Shown: positions 32,895 to 41,864 of the stretch, in pieces
Layout: each line of letters starts with the position of its first letter
How positions within the stretch are numbered: the first letter of the stretch is position 1
DNA from: Microbacterium proteolyticum
GTDB lineage: Bacteria; Actinomycetota; Actinomycetes; Actinomycetales; Microbacteriaceae
Assembly (NCBI RefSeq): GCF_014192415.1
Contig: NZ_JACHXY010000002.1
Span: 310,001 to 374,000 of the forward strand
Reading direction: 5' to 3'
DNA length: 64,000 nt
Notes under the pieces: generated by a model
What the model was told of the DNA's origin: nothing
Databases searched by the model: none
What the model saw: only the letters and a program-made list of their open reading frames with translations
Program-made: the position numbers and the translations under genes

Positions 32895-33320
32895 GGCTGG
32901 TCCTTTTCTGGCGCGCCGAAGCGTTCCGGTTGAGCAAGGGCGGGACCACGCCGGGAAGCGAGGCAATGCGGGAGCTACAGTATTTCATCCCCGAAGACCT
33001 ATCGGCCGAGTTCGACCGATATATCGCCCAGAGAAGTTCCACCAGCTCGTCGAGCGCTTCTTCGCGGCCGAAACCGCGCCATGCGCCTCTCGCGCCTTCG
33101 TGCCCGAGTCGGCCTTCTCGCGGCGTGCGGGCCGGTTCCCTGACGCCGGCCGCCTCGGGGTGAAGGCGAATCCCCAGCCTGGCTCCCCCCGCTGTCGGTA
33201 CCGTCGAAGGGATCTGCGATCACCCGACCACGAGAGAGAAACAGTGAGACACCACCGCACCTCCCCCGACCAGGAGGGCCGATCTTCGAGCCCCCTCTTC
33301 ACGAGAGGGGGTGAGATCTG
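32895..33320. other. 426-bp upstream region of the CNNM transporter operon
   Basis: No convincing gene. It contains the divergent promoters of the DUF7882-like gene and the CNNM pair. The last 200 bp are G/C-rich and can fold, ending in a hairpin that covers the ribosome binding site. I could not match it to a Mg2+ M-box or another named riboswitch. Confidence 0.45.
33291..33311 (+). promoter_or_regulatory. Hairpin masking the ribosome binding site of the CNNM gene
   Basis: CCCCCTC-TTCACGA-GAGGGGG, a 7-bp perfect stem whose right arm contains the GAGGGGG ribosome binding site about ten bases before the ATG at 33321. Such an arrangement could regulate translation by opening and closing. Confidence 0.45.
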
Positions 33321-34724
33321 ATGCTTGCTGCGGCCCTGACACTCCTGGTGGGTGTCATCGTGACTCTGGCGATCATCGCCGCGTGCGGGTTCTTCGTCGC
33401 GCAGGAGTTCGCATACATGTCGGTCGACCGCTCGCGCATGGCGGCGCAGGCTGAGAAGGGCGACGCGCAGGCCAAGCGCGTGCTCGCCATCACCAAACGC
33501 ACGTCGTTCATGCTCTCGGGCGCTCAGTTGGGCATCACCGTGACCGGACTGCTCATCGGCTACGTCGCCGAACCGTTGATCGGTGAGTCGCTGGGTACCC
33601 TGCTCGGCGGGGTGGGCATCGATCCGGGCGTCTCGGTCCTCATCGGTACCGTCGGCGCGCTCCTGCTGGCGACCATCGTGACGATGATCTTCGGCGAGCT
33701 CTACCCCAAGAACCTCGCCATCGCGAGCCCCGAGCCGCTCGCCCGGGCGCTCGCCATGCCCACGCGCATCTACTTGATGCTGTTTGGCTGGCTCATCACC
33801 GTCTTCGACGTCGCCGCCAACGCGCTGCTGCGTCTGCTGCGAATCGAGCCGCTGGAAGACGTCGACGAGAGCGCCACCGCGCGCGACCTCGAGGCCATCA
33901 TCGAAGAGTCGCGTCAGAGCGGCGATCTGCCCGACGACCTGTCGATCATCATCGACCGCATCCTCGACTTCCCGCAGCGCGACGTCGAGCACGCGATGAT
34001 CCCCCGCTCGCAGATCGACTCGGTGACCCCCGAGACGACCGTCGGCGAGGTGCGCGCCCTCATGGCGACGGGCCACACGCGCTACCCGGTGATCGGCGAC
34101 GAGGACTCGCCCGTCGGCGTCGTCGAGCTCATCGACCTGCTGCGCGAGCAGCCCGCCGACGAGGCCCCCGTGGCATCCGTCATGCGCGCGGCGGTCGTCA
34201 TCCCCACCTCGATGCTGCTCCCCGTGGCGCTCGACCGTATGCGCCAGTCGCGCAACGAGCTCGCGTGCGTGGTCGACGAGTACGGCAACTTCGACGGCAT
34301 CCTGACCATCGAAGACCTCACCGAAGAGGTGATCGGCGAGCTGTCCGACGAGCACGACGTCGAGACCGCCGAGGCCGCATCCGTCGGCGACGACGCGTGG
34401 AGCGTGCCGGGCGACCTGCACCTCGACGAACTCGAGCGCCTCATCGGCCACGACCTCGCCGAGAGCGACGTCGAGACGGTCGCGGGTCTCGTGATCGAGA
34501 CGCACGGCGACCTGCCGGCGGTGGGTGCCGTGGTGCGAATCGACCTGCCCGAGCGGCCCGGCGAAGCGGTCCAGGGGATCCACATGGAGCGCTGGCTGGC
34601 CGTCGAGGTCACCGAGGTCGACCGTCACGTGCCCGCGCAGGTGCGTGTGCAGCTGCACGAGGTGGACCGGGATGCCGATTCCGCCGACGACGTCCCCACG
34701 ATCGATGAGGAGGTGGCCCGATGA
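33321..34724 (+). CDS. CNNM/CorC-type membrane transporter with CBS pair and HlyC domain
   Basis: 467 aa. The CNNM/DUF21 membrane domain has helices near residues 5-30, 58-82, 98-124 and 140-165, with EFAYMSVDRSRM and GELYPKNLAIA. Then follow two CBS domains (about 205-330: AMIPRSQIDSV, TRYPVIGDEDSPVGV, VVDEYGNFDGILTIEDLTEE) and a C-terminal CorC/HlyC domain (about 360-450). The family handles Mg2+ or other divalent cations; the hemolysin name is historical. It overlaps the next gene by 4 bp. Confidence 0.92.
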   Translation: MLAAALTLLVGVIVTLAIIAACGFFVAQEFAYMSVDRSRMAAQAEKGDAQAKRVLAITKRTSFMLSGAQLGITVTGLLIGYVAEPLIGESLGTLLGGVGIDPGVSVLIGTVGALLLATIVTMIFGELYPKNLAIASPEPLARALAMPTRIYLMLFGWLITVFDVAANALLRLLRIEPLEDVDESATARDLEAIIEESRQSGDLPDDLSIIIDRILDFPQRDVEHAMIPRSQIDSVTPETTVGEVRALMATGHTRYPVIGDEDSPVGVVELIDLLREQPADEAPVASVMRAAVVIPTSMLLPVALDRMRQSRNELACVVDEYGNFDGILTIEDLTEEVIGELSDEHDVETAEAASVGDDAWSVPGDLHLDELERLIGHDLAESDVETVAGLVIETHGDLPAVGAVVRIDLPERPGEAVQGIHMERWLAVEVTEVDRHVPAQVRVQLHEVDRDADSADDVPTIDEEVAR

Positions 34725-35746
34725 ACGGCTGGACCGTTGCGCTCATCACCACGGCGCTGATCATCGCGAGCGCGTTCTTCGTCATCGTCGAATTCGCCCT
34801 TCTCGCCGCCCGGCGTCACCGCCTGGAAGAGGAGGCCGCCACCAGCGCCTCCGCCCGTGCGGCGCTCCGCGGGATCAACGAACTGACCGTGATGCTCGCG
34901 TTCGCGCAGCTCGGGATCACCGCCTGCACCTTCCTGCTCGGTGCCATCACCAAGCCCGCCATCGACTACGCGCTCGCGCCCGTGTTCGAGATGTGGGGTC
35001 TGCCGTACGTGCTGGCCGACATCATCGCGTTCATGCTCGCGCTGATCGTGGTGACGTTCCTGCACCTCGTCATCGGCGAGATGGCGCCGAAGTCGTGGGC
35101 GATCGCGCACCCCGAGACGGCGGCGAAAGCCACGGGCATCCTGGCCCGTGCCCTCACGTGGCCGCTGCGACCGTTCCTGCTGTGGATCAACCGCATCGCG
35201 AACCGCCTGGTCAAGGCGTCGGGCGTGGAGCCGGTCGAGAAGGCCGCGGCCGGTGGGCAGGACGCCGACACGATCCGTGAGCTCGTCGCGCACTCGCGCC
35301 AGGCGGGCACCCTCGAGCAGAAGTACTCCGAACCGATCGCGCAGGCCATCGCCCTCGGAACGCTGACCGTCGGCGACATCGTGCGCACCGACCGCTCCCC
35401 TACCGCCGTGCCCCTGGATGCCACGGTCGCCGAGATCCAGGCGGTCGCCGCCTCGTCGACGCACCTGCGCATCCTCGTCGGTTCGGGCGCGGCATCCCGC
35501 GTGGCGCACGTGCGCGACACGCTCGCCGTCGACCCGGCCACGCCGGCGCTCGACATCGCCCGGGAGCCCCTGCGTCTGGAGCCGGACGCCTCGGCGTACG
35601 ACGCGCTCGCGCGCATGCGCCGCGGGCGTGTGCAGCTCGCGACGGTGGTCGAGGGCGAGCGGTTGGTCGGCGTCGTGACGCTCGACGACCTGCTTCGCGA
35701 GATCCTGCCCGGACCGGGCGAATTGGTGGCGGTCCCAGCACGATAG
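34721..35746 (+). CDS. Second CNNM-type transporter, shorter paralogue
   Basis: 341 aa. Same DUF21 core (IVEFALLAARRHRLEEEAAT, GEMAPKSWAIAHPE) with four membrane helices, followed by a CBS pair (about 215-335: TLTVGDIVRTDRSPTAVPLD, LRILVGSGAASRV, LATVVEGERLVGVVTLDDLL) but no C-terminal HlyC domain. ATGA coupling to the upstream paralogue suggests the two form a heteromer or act together, as in many Actinobacteria. Confidence 0.9.
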   Translation: MNGWTVALITTALIIASAFFVIVEFALLAARRHRLEEEAATSASARAALRGINELTVMLAFAQLGITACTFLLGAITKPAIDYALAPVFEMWGLPYVLADIIAFMLALIVVTFLHLVIGEMAPKSWAIAHPETAAKATGILARALTWPLRPFLLWINRIANRLVKASGVEPVEKAAAGGQDADTIRELVAHSRQAGTLEQKYSEPIAQAIALGTLTVGDIVRTDRSPTAVPLDATVAEIQAVAASSTHLRILVGSGAASRVAHVRDTLAVDPATPALDIAREPLRLEPDASAYDALARMRRGRVQLATVVEGERLVGVVTLDDLLREILPGPGELVAVPAR

Positions 35747-35759
35747 GCGTCGGTTTCAG

Positions 35760-35826
35760 GTTCGGGGCGGGTTCTGCGCTTCGGGGCGGATGTCTCCCGC
35801 CCCGAACGGCGGAATCCGCCCCGAAC
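35760..35826 (+). terminator. Nested hairpins after the CNNM operon
   Basis: GTTCGGGGCGG (35760-35770) pairs with CCGCCCCGAAC (35816-35826), and an inner copy TTCGGGGCG (35780-35788) pairs with CGCCCCGAA (35798-35806). The repeated unit makes alternative stems possible; a terminator is the simplest reading. Confidence 0.55.
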
Positions 35827-35985
35827 GGCGTCGGCAGGTGATGTTCGGCGTCGCGAGGCGCGCCCGGAGCGGCGGGCGGTAGTGGGCTGTATCGACGGCG
35901 TGTGGAGTGTCAAGCCATCACGGACGCCCGGCGGGGCGGCGTACCGTCGCCCGCGTCAACTACTCCCCTTCCCGCAAGGACTCCC

Positions 35986-36804
35986 ATGAGCAAGATCTGG
36001 TTCATCACCGGCGCCTCCAAGGGCTTCGGCCGCGAGTGGGCCGAAGCGGCCCTCGAACGCGGCGACAGCGTCGCCGGCACCGCACGCAACCTCGACGACG
36101 TCCGCGAACTCGTCGATGCCTATCCCGACACGTTCCTGCCGCTGCAACTCGACGTCACCGACCACGCTGCAGACCTCGCGGCGGTGAAGACCGCGTACGA
36201 GCGGTTCGGTCGCCTCGACGTCGTCGTCAACAATGCCGGGTTCGGTCACTTCGGGATGGTCGAGGAACTCACCGAGGACGAGGTTCGCGCCCAGATGGAG
36301 ACGAACTTCTTCGGCGCTCTCTGGGTCACCCAGGCGGCGCTGCCCCTCATGCGCGCGCAGGGGTCGGGCCACATCATCCAGGTGTCGAGCATCGGCGGCA
36401 TCAGCGCGTTCCCTTCGGTCGGCGTCTATCACGCGTCGAAGTGGGCGCTGGAGGGACTCTCGCAGTCGCTCGCGCAGGAGGTCGCCGGCTTCGGCATCCA
36501 CGTCACCCTCGTCGAGCCCGGCGGATACTCGACCGACTGGTCGGGCCCCTCGGCGAAGCGCAGCGAAGAGATCGACGCGTACGCCGACGTGCGGGAGCAG
36601 GCGTCGAAGCGCCCGTCGGCCGCTGACCCCGGGAAGCCCGAGGCCACGCGCTCCGCCATCTTGAAGGTCGTGGATGCCGAGAACCCGCCGCTGCGCATCT
36701 TCTTCGGCAAAGCGCCGCTCGGCATCGCCGAGAAGGACTACGCCTCGCGCCTGGCGACGTGGCACGAGTGGCAGTCGGTGTCGGAGGAGGCGCACGGCTC
36801 CTGA
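35986..36804 (+). CDS. Short-chain dehydrogenase/reductase
   Basis: 272 aa classical SDR. The NAD(P) binding motif is FITGASKGFGREWA (TGxxxGxG), DVTDHAADLAA contacts the cofactor, NNAGFGHFG follows, and the catalytic Ser-Tyr-Lys lie in IQVSSIGGISAFPSVGVYHASKWALEG (Ser, Tyr and Lys spaced as usual; shown in shorter pieces by IQVSSIGG and YHASKWAL). The sequence TARNLDDV at the end of beta-2 favours NADP(H). Start ATG has AAGGA upstream. Substrate unknown. Confidence 0.9.
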   Translation: MSKIWFITGASKGFGREWAEAALERGDSVAGTARNLDDVRELVDAYPDTFLPLQLDVTDHAADLAAVKTAYERFGRLDVVVNNAGFGHFGMVEELTEDEVRAQMETNFFGALWVTQAALPLMRAQGSGHIIQVSSIGGISAFPSVGVYHASKWALEGLSQSLAQEVAGFGIHVTLVEPGGYSTDWSGPSAKRSEEIDAYADVREQASKRPSAADPGKPEATRSAILKVVDAENPPLRIFFGKAPLGIAEKDYASRLATWHEWQSVSEEAHGS

Positions 36805-36953
36805 GTCGAAAGGGCGGCGGCGCGGACGGACCGGGTCCCGGTCCGTGCTCCCCTTCGGCCGGCGCCGCGCGCCCCGTTTCGATATCAACCGTGATGACGG
36901 TCGCACCGAGTAGCCGAGCCCACTGAATGGCGAGATGGGCGAGTCCAATAGCT

Positions 36954-37001
36954 GAGGCGCGAGCCCGGAAGTCCTATTGACGACGACCTTGCTCGCGCCT
37001 C
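36954..37001. terminator. Hairpin separating the SDR gene from the stress island
   Basis: Perfect 11-bp inverted repeat GAGGCGCGAGC / GCTCGCGCCTC with a 26-base loop. Confidence 0.5.
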
Positions 37002-37033
37002 GGAGATTCTCGGCGATGCTGCCCCCGCGACCC

Positions 37034-37092
37034 GGCGCTTGGTCCCTTCATTTCCCGTTCGGGGTTCGGTGAGATGCCGGGACTTACGACCC
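37034..37092 (+). promoter_or_regulatory. Two DevR/DosR-like boxes upstream of the first universal stress gene
   Basis: CGGCGCTTGGTCCC (37034-37047) and GGGACTTACGACCC (37079-37092) resemble the 14-base dyad GGGACC-N2-GGTCCC found repeatedly in this island. They are 45 bp apart, about four helical turns, with the near box 46 bp before the ATG. Binding by the island's DevR is inferred. Confidence 0.55.
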
Positions 37093-37138
37093 CTGTCGTG
37101 GTTCACGGCCGCTCCTACGGTGGGAGGGGAGGCTCTAC

Positions 37139-37957
37139 ATGGAACGCATTGTCCTCGCCTACGACGCCAGCGCCGCTGCAGAATCCGCACGGCAGTGGGT
37201 GGAGTGGCGCACCGACGGCAACGACGCAGTCGTTGACATCCTGCTTGTGAACAATCCGCTGTGGGCGGATAAGACGCAGGCGCAATCGCACTTGCGTGAT
37301 GCCCGCGACCGTCTTCGCCGCAACAATCCTCGATCGATAGTGCACGCCATCGAACGTGACGGCAGAAAAGTCCCGAACCTCGTGCGAGGTGCGCGGGAAG
37401 CCGACCTGGTAGTGATGGGGGTGACACGTCCGGGCAGCGACGCCAGGTCCAGCAACGCAAGGCTGCCTCTCCGTGTCGGCAACGAGTTGACCTGCCCCAC
37501 GTGTCTTGTTCCCGAGGGGTGGGCGCGCGGGGGTGGGCGATCACGGGTGGTCGTCGGTGTCGACGACGATGACTCGTCGGACACCGCCATCGCGTACGCG
37601 GCGGACGAGGCCACCCGGCTGGGCATTGCTCTGCATCTCGTCCACGCCTGGAAAACGATGCCGGCGCTTCCCACTCATCGCGACGACGTGCTCTTCGGCA
37701 TGTCGGACGTTGAGGCGGCGCACCGACGCCTGTTCGATGACGTGGTCGCGCGCGTCCGCGCCGGCTGGCCGACACTTTCCCTCGAGCTCACGATGGTGCA
37801 CGATAATCCCGTCAGTACGCTCACCGTCGCGAGCTCACACGCTTGTCTGGCCGTGATCGGCAGTCACCGCCGAGGCGTCCTCGCTGCGGGCTTCTCGGGT
37901 TCGGTAGCCCGTGATGTGACCCGGGACCTTCGAACCCCTTTGTGCATCGTGCCTTAG
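37139..37957 (+). CDS. Universal stress protein, tandem Usp domains
   Basis: 272 aa with two Usp domains: residues 1-125 (ERIVLAYDASAAAESARQWV, ADLVVMGVTRPG) and 135-272 (RVVVGVDDDDSSDTAIAYAA, CLAVIGSHRRGVLAAGFSGS). The second keeps an ATP-binding-like glycine loop; the first is degenerate. Such tandem proteins are typical DosR-regulon members in mycobacteria and relatives. Two Dev-like boxes lie upstream. It ends 4 bp into the convergent second Usp gene. Confidence 0.88.
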   Translation: MERIVLAYDASAAAESARQWVEWRTDGNDAVVDILLVNNPLWADKTQAQSHLRDARDRLRRNNPRSIVHAIERDGRKVPNLVRGAREADLVVMGVTRPGSDARSSNARLPLRVGNELTCPTCLVPEGWARGGGRSRVVVGVDDDDSSDTAIAYAADEATRLGIALHLVHAWKTMPALPTHRDDVLFGMSDVEAAHRRLFDDVVARVRAGWPTLSLELTMVHDNPVSTLTVASSHACLAVIGSHRRGVLAAGFSGSVARDVTRDLRTPLCIVP

Positions 37958-38799
37958 GAATCACTGATCGAGGCGTCCGGAGGGATAACGGCGATCGGGC
38001 ACCTCGCCCGCCAGAAAAGGTCAGCCGCGGTTGCGCCCAGGAGCCCTCCCCGGAGGATACCGAGGCGGTGAGAACCCAGCACGATGAGCGATGATGAGGG
38101 GGCGTAGCTCAACAGCGCGGCGGGTGCCGTCGCGCGTGCGAGGTAGGTTTCGATCCTCACCCGCGGGTGCTCCTTCGCCACGCCGTGTCGCACCGCCTCC
38201 AAAACGGTGCGATGCTCGGCGATGACCTCTGCCGGGCGCACCAGCAGGGCGACCGCCCCGGCGTCATAGGGCTCCGGCAGGCGCCACGCGTGAAGAAGGC
38301 GGAGCCGACGCGTGGTCGTTTCGGCCTCCCGAACGGCCCACCGCACGGCGGCACTCGAGGACTCGTCTGAGTCCACACCCACGGTTATCGGATCGTCGCT
38401 CGGACCCCACCCCACGGGGATCACACATACCGGCACGGACGATGCCGCGCACACACGAACGGGCAGCCAGCCGCGTAGAGCCGCTGTCAGCGGCCGCTGA
38501 GGGTTGACCCCGATGACGAGAAGGTCCGCGCCCCTGGCGAGCTCCGTGAGAACGTTCACCGTGCGTCCGCTCGCGCAATGGGTGGACACGGAGTACGCAT
38601 CGCTCCAGGCGGACAGCATCCGTTCCATGTGCTCGAGGTCGGTCTGAACCGCGCGGTCAGCCATCACGTGTGACGCCCACGAATGAACGGAAACCAGATC
38701 AATGCGGGTGGGACGGTCACCCAGGCGATTCGCAATCCACTCTGCCGCAGCGGTGGAACCCGCCGAACCATCAACGCCGATCACTACGCGATCCATCAT
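37954..38799 (-). CDS. Universal stress protein, tandem Usp domains
   Basis: About 281 aa. The first domain starts DRVVIGVDGSAGSTAAAEWI with ADLLVIGVNPQRPLTAAL; the second has DPITVGVDSDESSSAAVRWA and SLIVLGSHRLGILRGGLLGA. The second nucleotide loop (GSHRLGILRGGLLGA) fits the Usp ATP-binding pattern. ATG 38799 or 38796 follows GGGAGAGG. One Dev-like box lies 57-70 bp upstream. It is convergent with the first Usp gene. Confidence 0.88.
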   Translation of the reverse strand: MMDRVVIGVDGSAGSTAAAEWIANRLGDRPTRIDLVSVHSWASHVMADRAVQTDLEHMERMLSAWSDAYSVSTHCASGRTVNVLTELARGADLLVIGVNPQRPLTAALRGWLPVRVCAASSVPVCVIPVGWGPSDDPITVGVDSDESSSAAVRWAVREAETTTRRLRLLHAWRLPEPYDAGAVALLVRPAEVIAEHRTVLEAVRHGVAKEHPRVRIETYLARATAPAALLSYAPSSSLIVLGSHRLGILRGGLLGATAADLFWRARCPIAVIPPDASISDS

Positions 38800-39110
38800 G
38801 CGACCTCTCCCACACTTCTCGCGGTGATCGTAGGCACGAGCCCCGCATGCAGGGGGTGACGAAAGTCCCGCATCACGCTGAGACATCGGGGGACGTGATG
38901 CCCCCTACAGAGAAGAAGACCGCCGCCCCTCACCCACTGCTTTCGAGATCGACGGCATCAGAGGTGCGAAGCGGTGGAGTGTCGTCTTCCGAGCCATCGC
39001 GTGGCGTGTGCACGACGAAACCGAGATCTGAGACAGCGGCATCACCATGATGATGCCGCAACTCCCCCTGCCCACGACGGTGTTCCTGCGGATCGCCCCG
39101 GGTGAGTCAG
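38800..39110. other. 311-bp intergenic region with one Dev-like box
   Basis: Holds the promoter of the minus-strand Usp gene and the 3' end side of the BON gene. An 8-bp inverted repeat GCATCACG / CGTGATGC lies at 38870-38901. Short frames on both strands (for example a 48-codon minus-strand frame ending near 38905) have no ribosome binding site and are not called. Confidence 0.5.
38856..38869 (-). promoter_or_regulatory. DevR/DosR-like box
   Basis: GTGACGAAAGTCCC, a one-armed match to the GGGACC-AA-AGTCCC dyad, 57 bp before the start of the minus-strand Usp gene. Confidence 0.5.
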
Positions 39111-39764
39111 TCATGACAGCTGGACCAAGAGACGGTTGTCGACCTCCGTCACGTGCGGCGACGCCCACGCCGCGTTCGCGGCCGCCCACTTCTCCGCCCA
39201 AGAACGCACCGTCCCGCGGAGGATGACTCGGGAACCGTCCACCTCGACGTGCACCTGAGACGCGTCGATGTCGGCATGACGGTGAAAAGCGTCCCGGATG
39301 CGTGTCTGAGCGTCGTCCGCCACCACCCGTGCCGTGAGACGCAACTCGTTCACCACCTGGCGAACCCCGCGGACCTGTTGCACGGCGCGCCTCGCGGCCC
39401 GACGCTGGAATTCCCAATCCACCTCACCCGTGAGAACGACGTCGTGGCCGTGAATGTTTGCTCTCACCGTCTGCGGAATACCGGACGTGCAACGCAATGT
39501 CGTATCAACATCGCGCGCCACGTCGGCTGGAGACACCTTCCGCCCCGGAGAGCGGCGGATGACGATCTCGTCGATGACGGCTCTGACCCCGCGAACACGC
39601 AACGCCGACGCGAGAACCGCTTCCTTCTCAGACTCGCTATCCACCTCGCCGCTGAGCCGCACCGTCGCGTCCTCGACGGCGACCCCGATCCCCGCGTCAT
39701 CGACCTGGGGATCCCACTGCAACTCTTCTTCGACGTTCTGCTTCAAGAATCCATCGGAACTCAT
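39111..39764 (-). CDS. Triple BON-domain protein
   Basis: 217 aa with three BON repeats (about residues 5-72, 82-148 and 150-217), each with the pattern V-x-V-x-x-G-x-V-x-L-x-G-x-V (for example GIGVAVEDATVRLSGEVDSE, ANIHGHDVVLTGEVDWEFQR, HVEVDGSRVILRGTVRSWAE). BON domains bind membranes or protect against osmotic stress. There is no signal peptide, so it is probably cytoplasmic, as for the similar BON proteins in mycobacterial dormancy loci. ATG 39764 has GGAGG eight bases upstream; two boxes precede it. Confidence 0.88.
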   Translation of the reverse strand: MSSDGFLKQNVEEELQWDPQVDDAGIGVAVEDATVRLSGEVDSESEKEAVLASALRVRGVRAVIDEIVIRRSPGRKVSPADVARDVDTTLRCTSGIPQTVRANIHGHDVVLTGEVDWEFQRRAARRAVQQVRGVRQVVNELRLTARVVADDAQTRIRDAFHRHADIDASQVHVEVDGSRVILRGTVRSWAEKWAAANAAWASPHVTEVDNRLLVQLS

Positions 39765-39813
39765 GGCGGCTGCCTCCTCGTCACCACACTGCGACCGAGG
39801 GGCGCGCTGAGGA

Positions 39814-39863
39814 GGGACCAAGGTCCCCGATAGATGAACAGAGGGACTGAGGGCCTTGGTCCC
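39814..39863 (-). promoter_or_regulatory. Pair of DevR/DosR-like boxes upstream of the BON gene
   Basis: GGGACCAAGGTCCC (39814-39827), a perfect dyad identical to 45898-45911, and AGGGCCTTGGTCCC (39850-39863). They lie 50 and 86 bp before the BON start. Confidence 0.62.
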
Positions 39864-39886
39864 TTCGTGGGACGATCGGTGTGCGG

Positions 39887-41587
39887 TCAGGACGGCGCGG
39901 CCGAATCCCGCCGGACGGGTGACTGCCACCGCAGGGTGAGCCCACCCAAGCGGTTGGGCATGAGGTCACTCGTGCCCCCGCGCGCGAGAGCGCGCGCGTG
40001 CAGGTTCGTGGTGCCGCTGCCTCGACCTGGAGCATCCCCCGCTCCGATGCCGTCATCCTCGACGGTGATCACGGTCGAGGTATCGTCCGCACTGATCGAC
40101 AACGTGCAGCGGGTGGCCTTCGCGTGGCGAGCGACGTTGGTGAGCCCTTCGCGCACCACCGCCATCACATCCTCGCGCAGACCGCCGAGGATGAGGGTGT
40201 CCACCGGACCGGCGAACATAACAGAGGGGCGCAGCCCCAGCGCCGATGTCAGTTCCTCGACGAGCTCGAACACCTCCACACGAAGTGGCCTGTCAGCCAG
40301 CTTCGACGGCGTGCGCAGCGCGGAGATGGCGGTGCGGATGTCAGAGACCGCCGCGTCGATGCTCGCGACGTGTTGACGGAGCGACGCGCTCTGGTCGATC
40401 GAGGTCTCCGCCGCATGCTCGAGTGCGAGACCCGTCGCGAAGAGCCGTTGGATGACATGGTCGTGCAGGTCGCGCGCGATGCGGGCACGATCCTCGATGA
40501 GGCGGAGTTGTTCCTGGTCTTCGCGCGCCCAGGATAAGGAGACGGCCAGCCCGGCCTGCGCAGCGAATTCGCCGACGATGTCGACTTCTTCTCCGCTGAA
40601 CGGATGAGAGTTCACCTTCTTGGAGACGCACAACGCCCCGATAGTCTCCCCACGGGCGATAAGGGTCACTGCCGCGGTCGGCCCCAGTTGCAACACTCCA
40701 CCGGCGTAATCGCGGACTGGTCCATCGTCGGCGACGACCTCCCCCAACTGCATCGCACGAAGCGCGAGGGAGTCGGCTCGGTCGAAGGTGGCGTCGCGCA
40801 GGGCGGCGGAGAGAGGCCCGCTGGCAACACGAACTCGCAGCAGCCGAGGGTCCGTGTCGGGAACGACCACCGCGACGGTCGCCGAATCGATGACGGATGC
40901 ACATTCTGATGCAACGACCTTCAAGGCGTCGCTCTGGTGGGGGTCTAGTAGCGCGGTCGCAACGCGAGAAAGCGCGGCGCTGAGCCGTCGTTCTCGACGG
41001 GAGCGTTCGTATGCGCGGGCATTCTCGATAGCGACTCCGGCGGTCGCGGCGAGAGCTTCGATGATGCGTTCATCCTCCGCGGTGAAGTTGCCGACTTCAG
41101 GGGAGGTGAGGTAGAGATTTCCGTAGACCTCCGTGCGTGTTCGGACGGGAACGCCGAGAAAAGCCACCATCTGCGGGTGATGGGTGGGGAAACCCGCAAA
41201 CCGAGGGTCTTCCGCAAGATCAGGCAGACGGATGGTGTGCGCGTCCCGCACAACGGCGCCCAGAAGTCCTCGGCCTTGCGGGATGTGACCGATCTTCTGG
41301 ACGTCGTCGGCGGACACCCCCACGTGGATGAACTCTGTGAACGACCCGTCCGAGCCGATGACGCCGATGGCGCCGTAGGGAACTCCCACGAGGCGTGTTG
41401 CTGCGATGACGACCTCGCGGAGGACCGTGGAGAGTTCCAACTGGGCCGTCACCGACCGCGACATGCTCAGTAAGTCACGCAGGCGCTCTCCGACGACGCG
41501 AACCCGCTCGGTGTTGATCTCCGACTCGGCGAGGGCGCTGCGCAGGATTGTCAAAGGATCTTCGACGAATCCGTCATCGCTTTTCAT
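39887..41587 (-). CDS. devS: GAF-GAF sensor histidine kinase, DevS/DosS-like
   Basis: 566 aa. GAF-A (about 45-195) contains AGFPTHHPQMVAFLGVPVRT, which aligns with the region of mycobacterial DosS that carries the proximal heme ligand; His137 is the equivalent residue, so O2/NO/CO sensing is plausible. GAF-B covers about 200-350. The dimerisation region is of the HisKA_3 type with phospho-acceptor His375 (ARIARDLHDHVIQRLFATGL), followed by a HATPase domain (VREGLTNVARHAKATRCTLS, TVEDDGIGAGDAPGRGSGTTN). There is no membrane segment. ATG 41587 has AGAGGA upstream. Confidence 0.88.
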   Translation of the reverse strand: MKSDDGFVEDPLTILRSALAESEINTERVRVVGERLRDLLSMSRSVTAQLELSTVLREVVIAATRLVGVPYGAIGVIGSDGSFTEFIHVGVSADDVQKIGHIPQGRGLLGAVVRDAHTIRLPDLAEDPRFAGFPTHHPQMVAFLGVPVRTRTEVYGNLYLTSPEVGNFTAEDERIIEALAATAGVAIENARAYERSRRERRLSAALSRVATALLDPHQSDALKVVASECASVIDSATVAVVVPDTDPRLLRVRVASGPLSAALRDATFDRADSLALRAMQLGEVVADDGPVRDYAGGVLQLGPTAAVTLIARGETIGALCVSKKVNSHPFSGEEVDIVGEFAAQAGLAVSLSWAREDQEQLRLIEDRARIARDLHDHVIQRLFATGLALEHAAETSIDQSASLRQHVASIDAAVSDIRTAISALRTPSKLADRPLRVEVFELVEELTSALGLRPSVMFAGPVDTLILGGLREDVMAVVREGLTNVARHAKATRCTLSISADDTSTVITVEDDGIGAGDAPGRGSGTTNLHARALARGGTSDLMPNRLGGLTLRWQSPVRRDSAAPS

Positions 41588-41660
41588 CGTTCCTCTTCTT
41601 TCAGGAGGAGACGGCACGAGCGTACCCCCGTCGATGCCGCGGCGAGCGGTTTGGAGCCGC

Positions 41661-41674
41661 AGGACGAAAGTCAC
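41661..41674. promoter_or_regulatory. Weak DevR/DosR-like box between devS and a Usp gene
   Basis: AGGACGAAAGTCAC, about 75 bp before the devS start and 190 bp before the plus-strand Usp gene. A poorer match than the others. Confidence 0.4.
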
Positions 41675-41864
41675 AGTCGCGCAGAGGACATCCCTCTACG
41701 TTTGCCGTACGGGTCGCGCCCGGGCAACTCCTTCGTACGCGGTGGAATTGACCACTGCATCCGCGTGGCCGTCAGATTGCGCAGCGGGACGTCGTCGTGC
41801 CGCGTCGACGCCTTCCCACCCGTTGTTCGTTGTTGTGTCATTCAGGCTGCCGAGGAGAATCACC

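Larger units (their letters stand above)
36805..37138. other. 334-bp intergenic region before the stress island
   Basis: No gene seen. It contains a strong hairpin (36954-37001) that separates the SDR from the island, and two Dev-like boxes (37034-37047 and 37079-37092) upstream of the first universal stress gene. Confidence 0.6.

Noticed and set aside
33130..33320. Possible Mg2+ (M-box), Mn2+ or c-di-AMP riboswitch before the CNNM gene
   Set aside because: None of the conserved core sequences could be aligned; only the RBS-masking hairpin is reported.
36885..37775. 296-codon minus-strand frame opposite the first universal stress gene
   Set aside because: Arg/Pro-rich shadow with no motif, crossing the promoter boxes and the hairpin at 36954.
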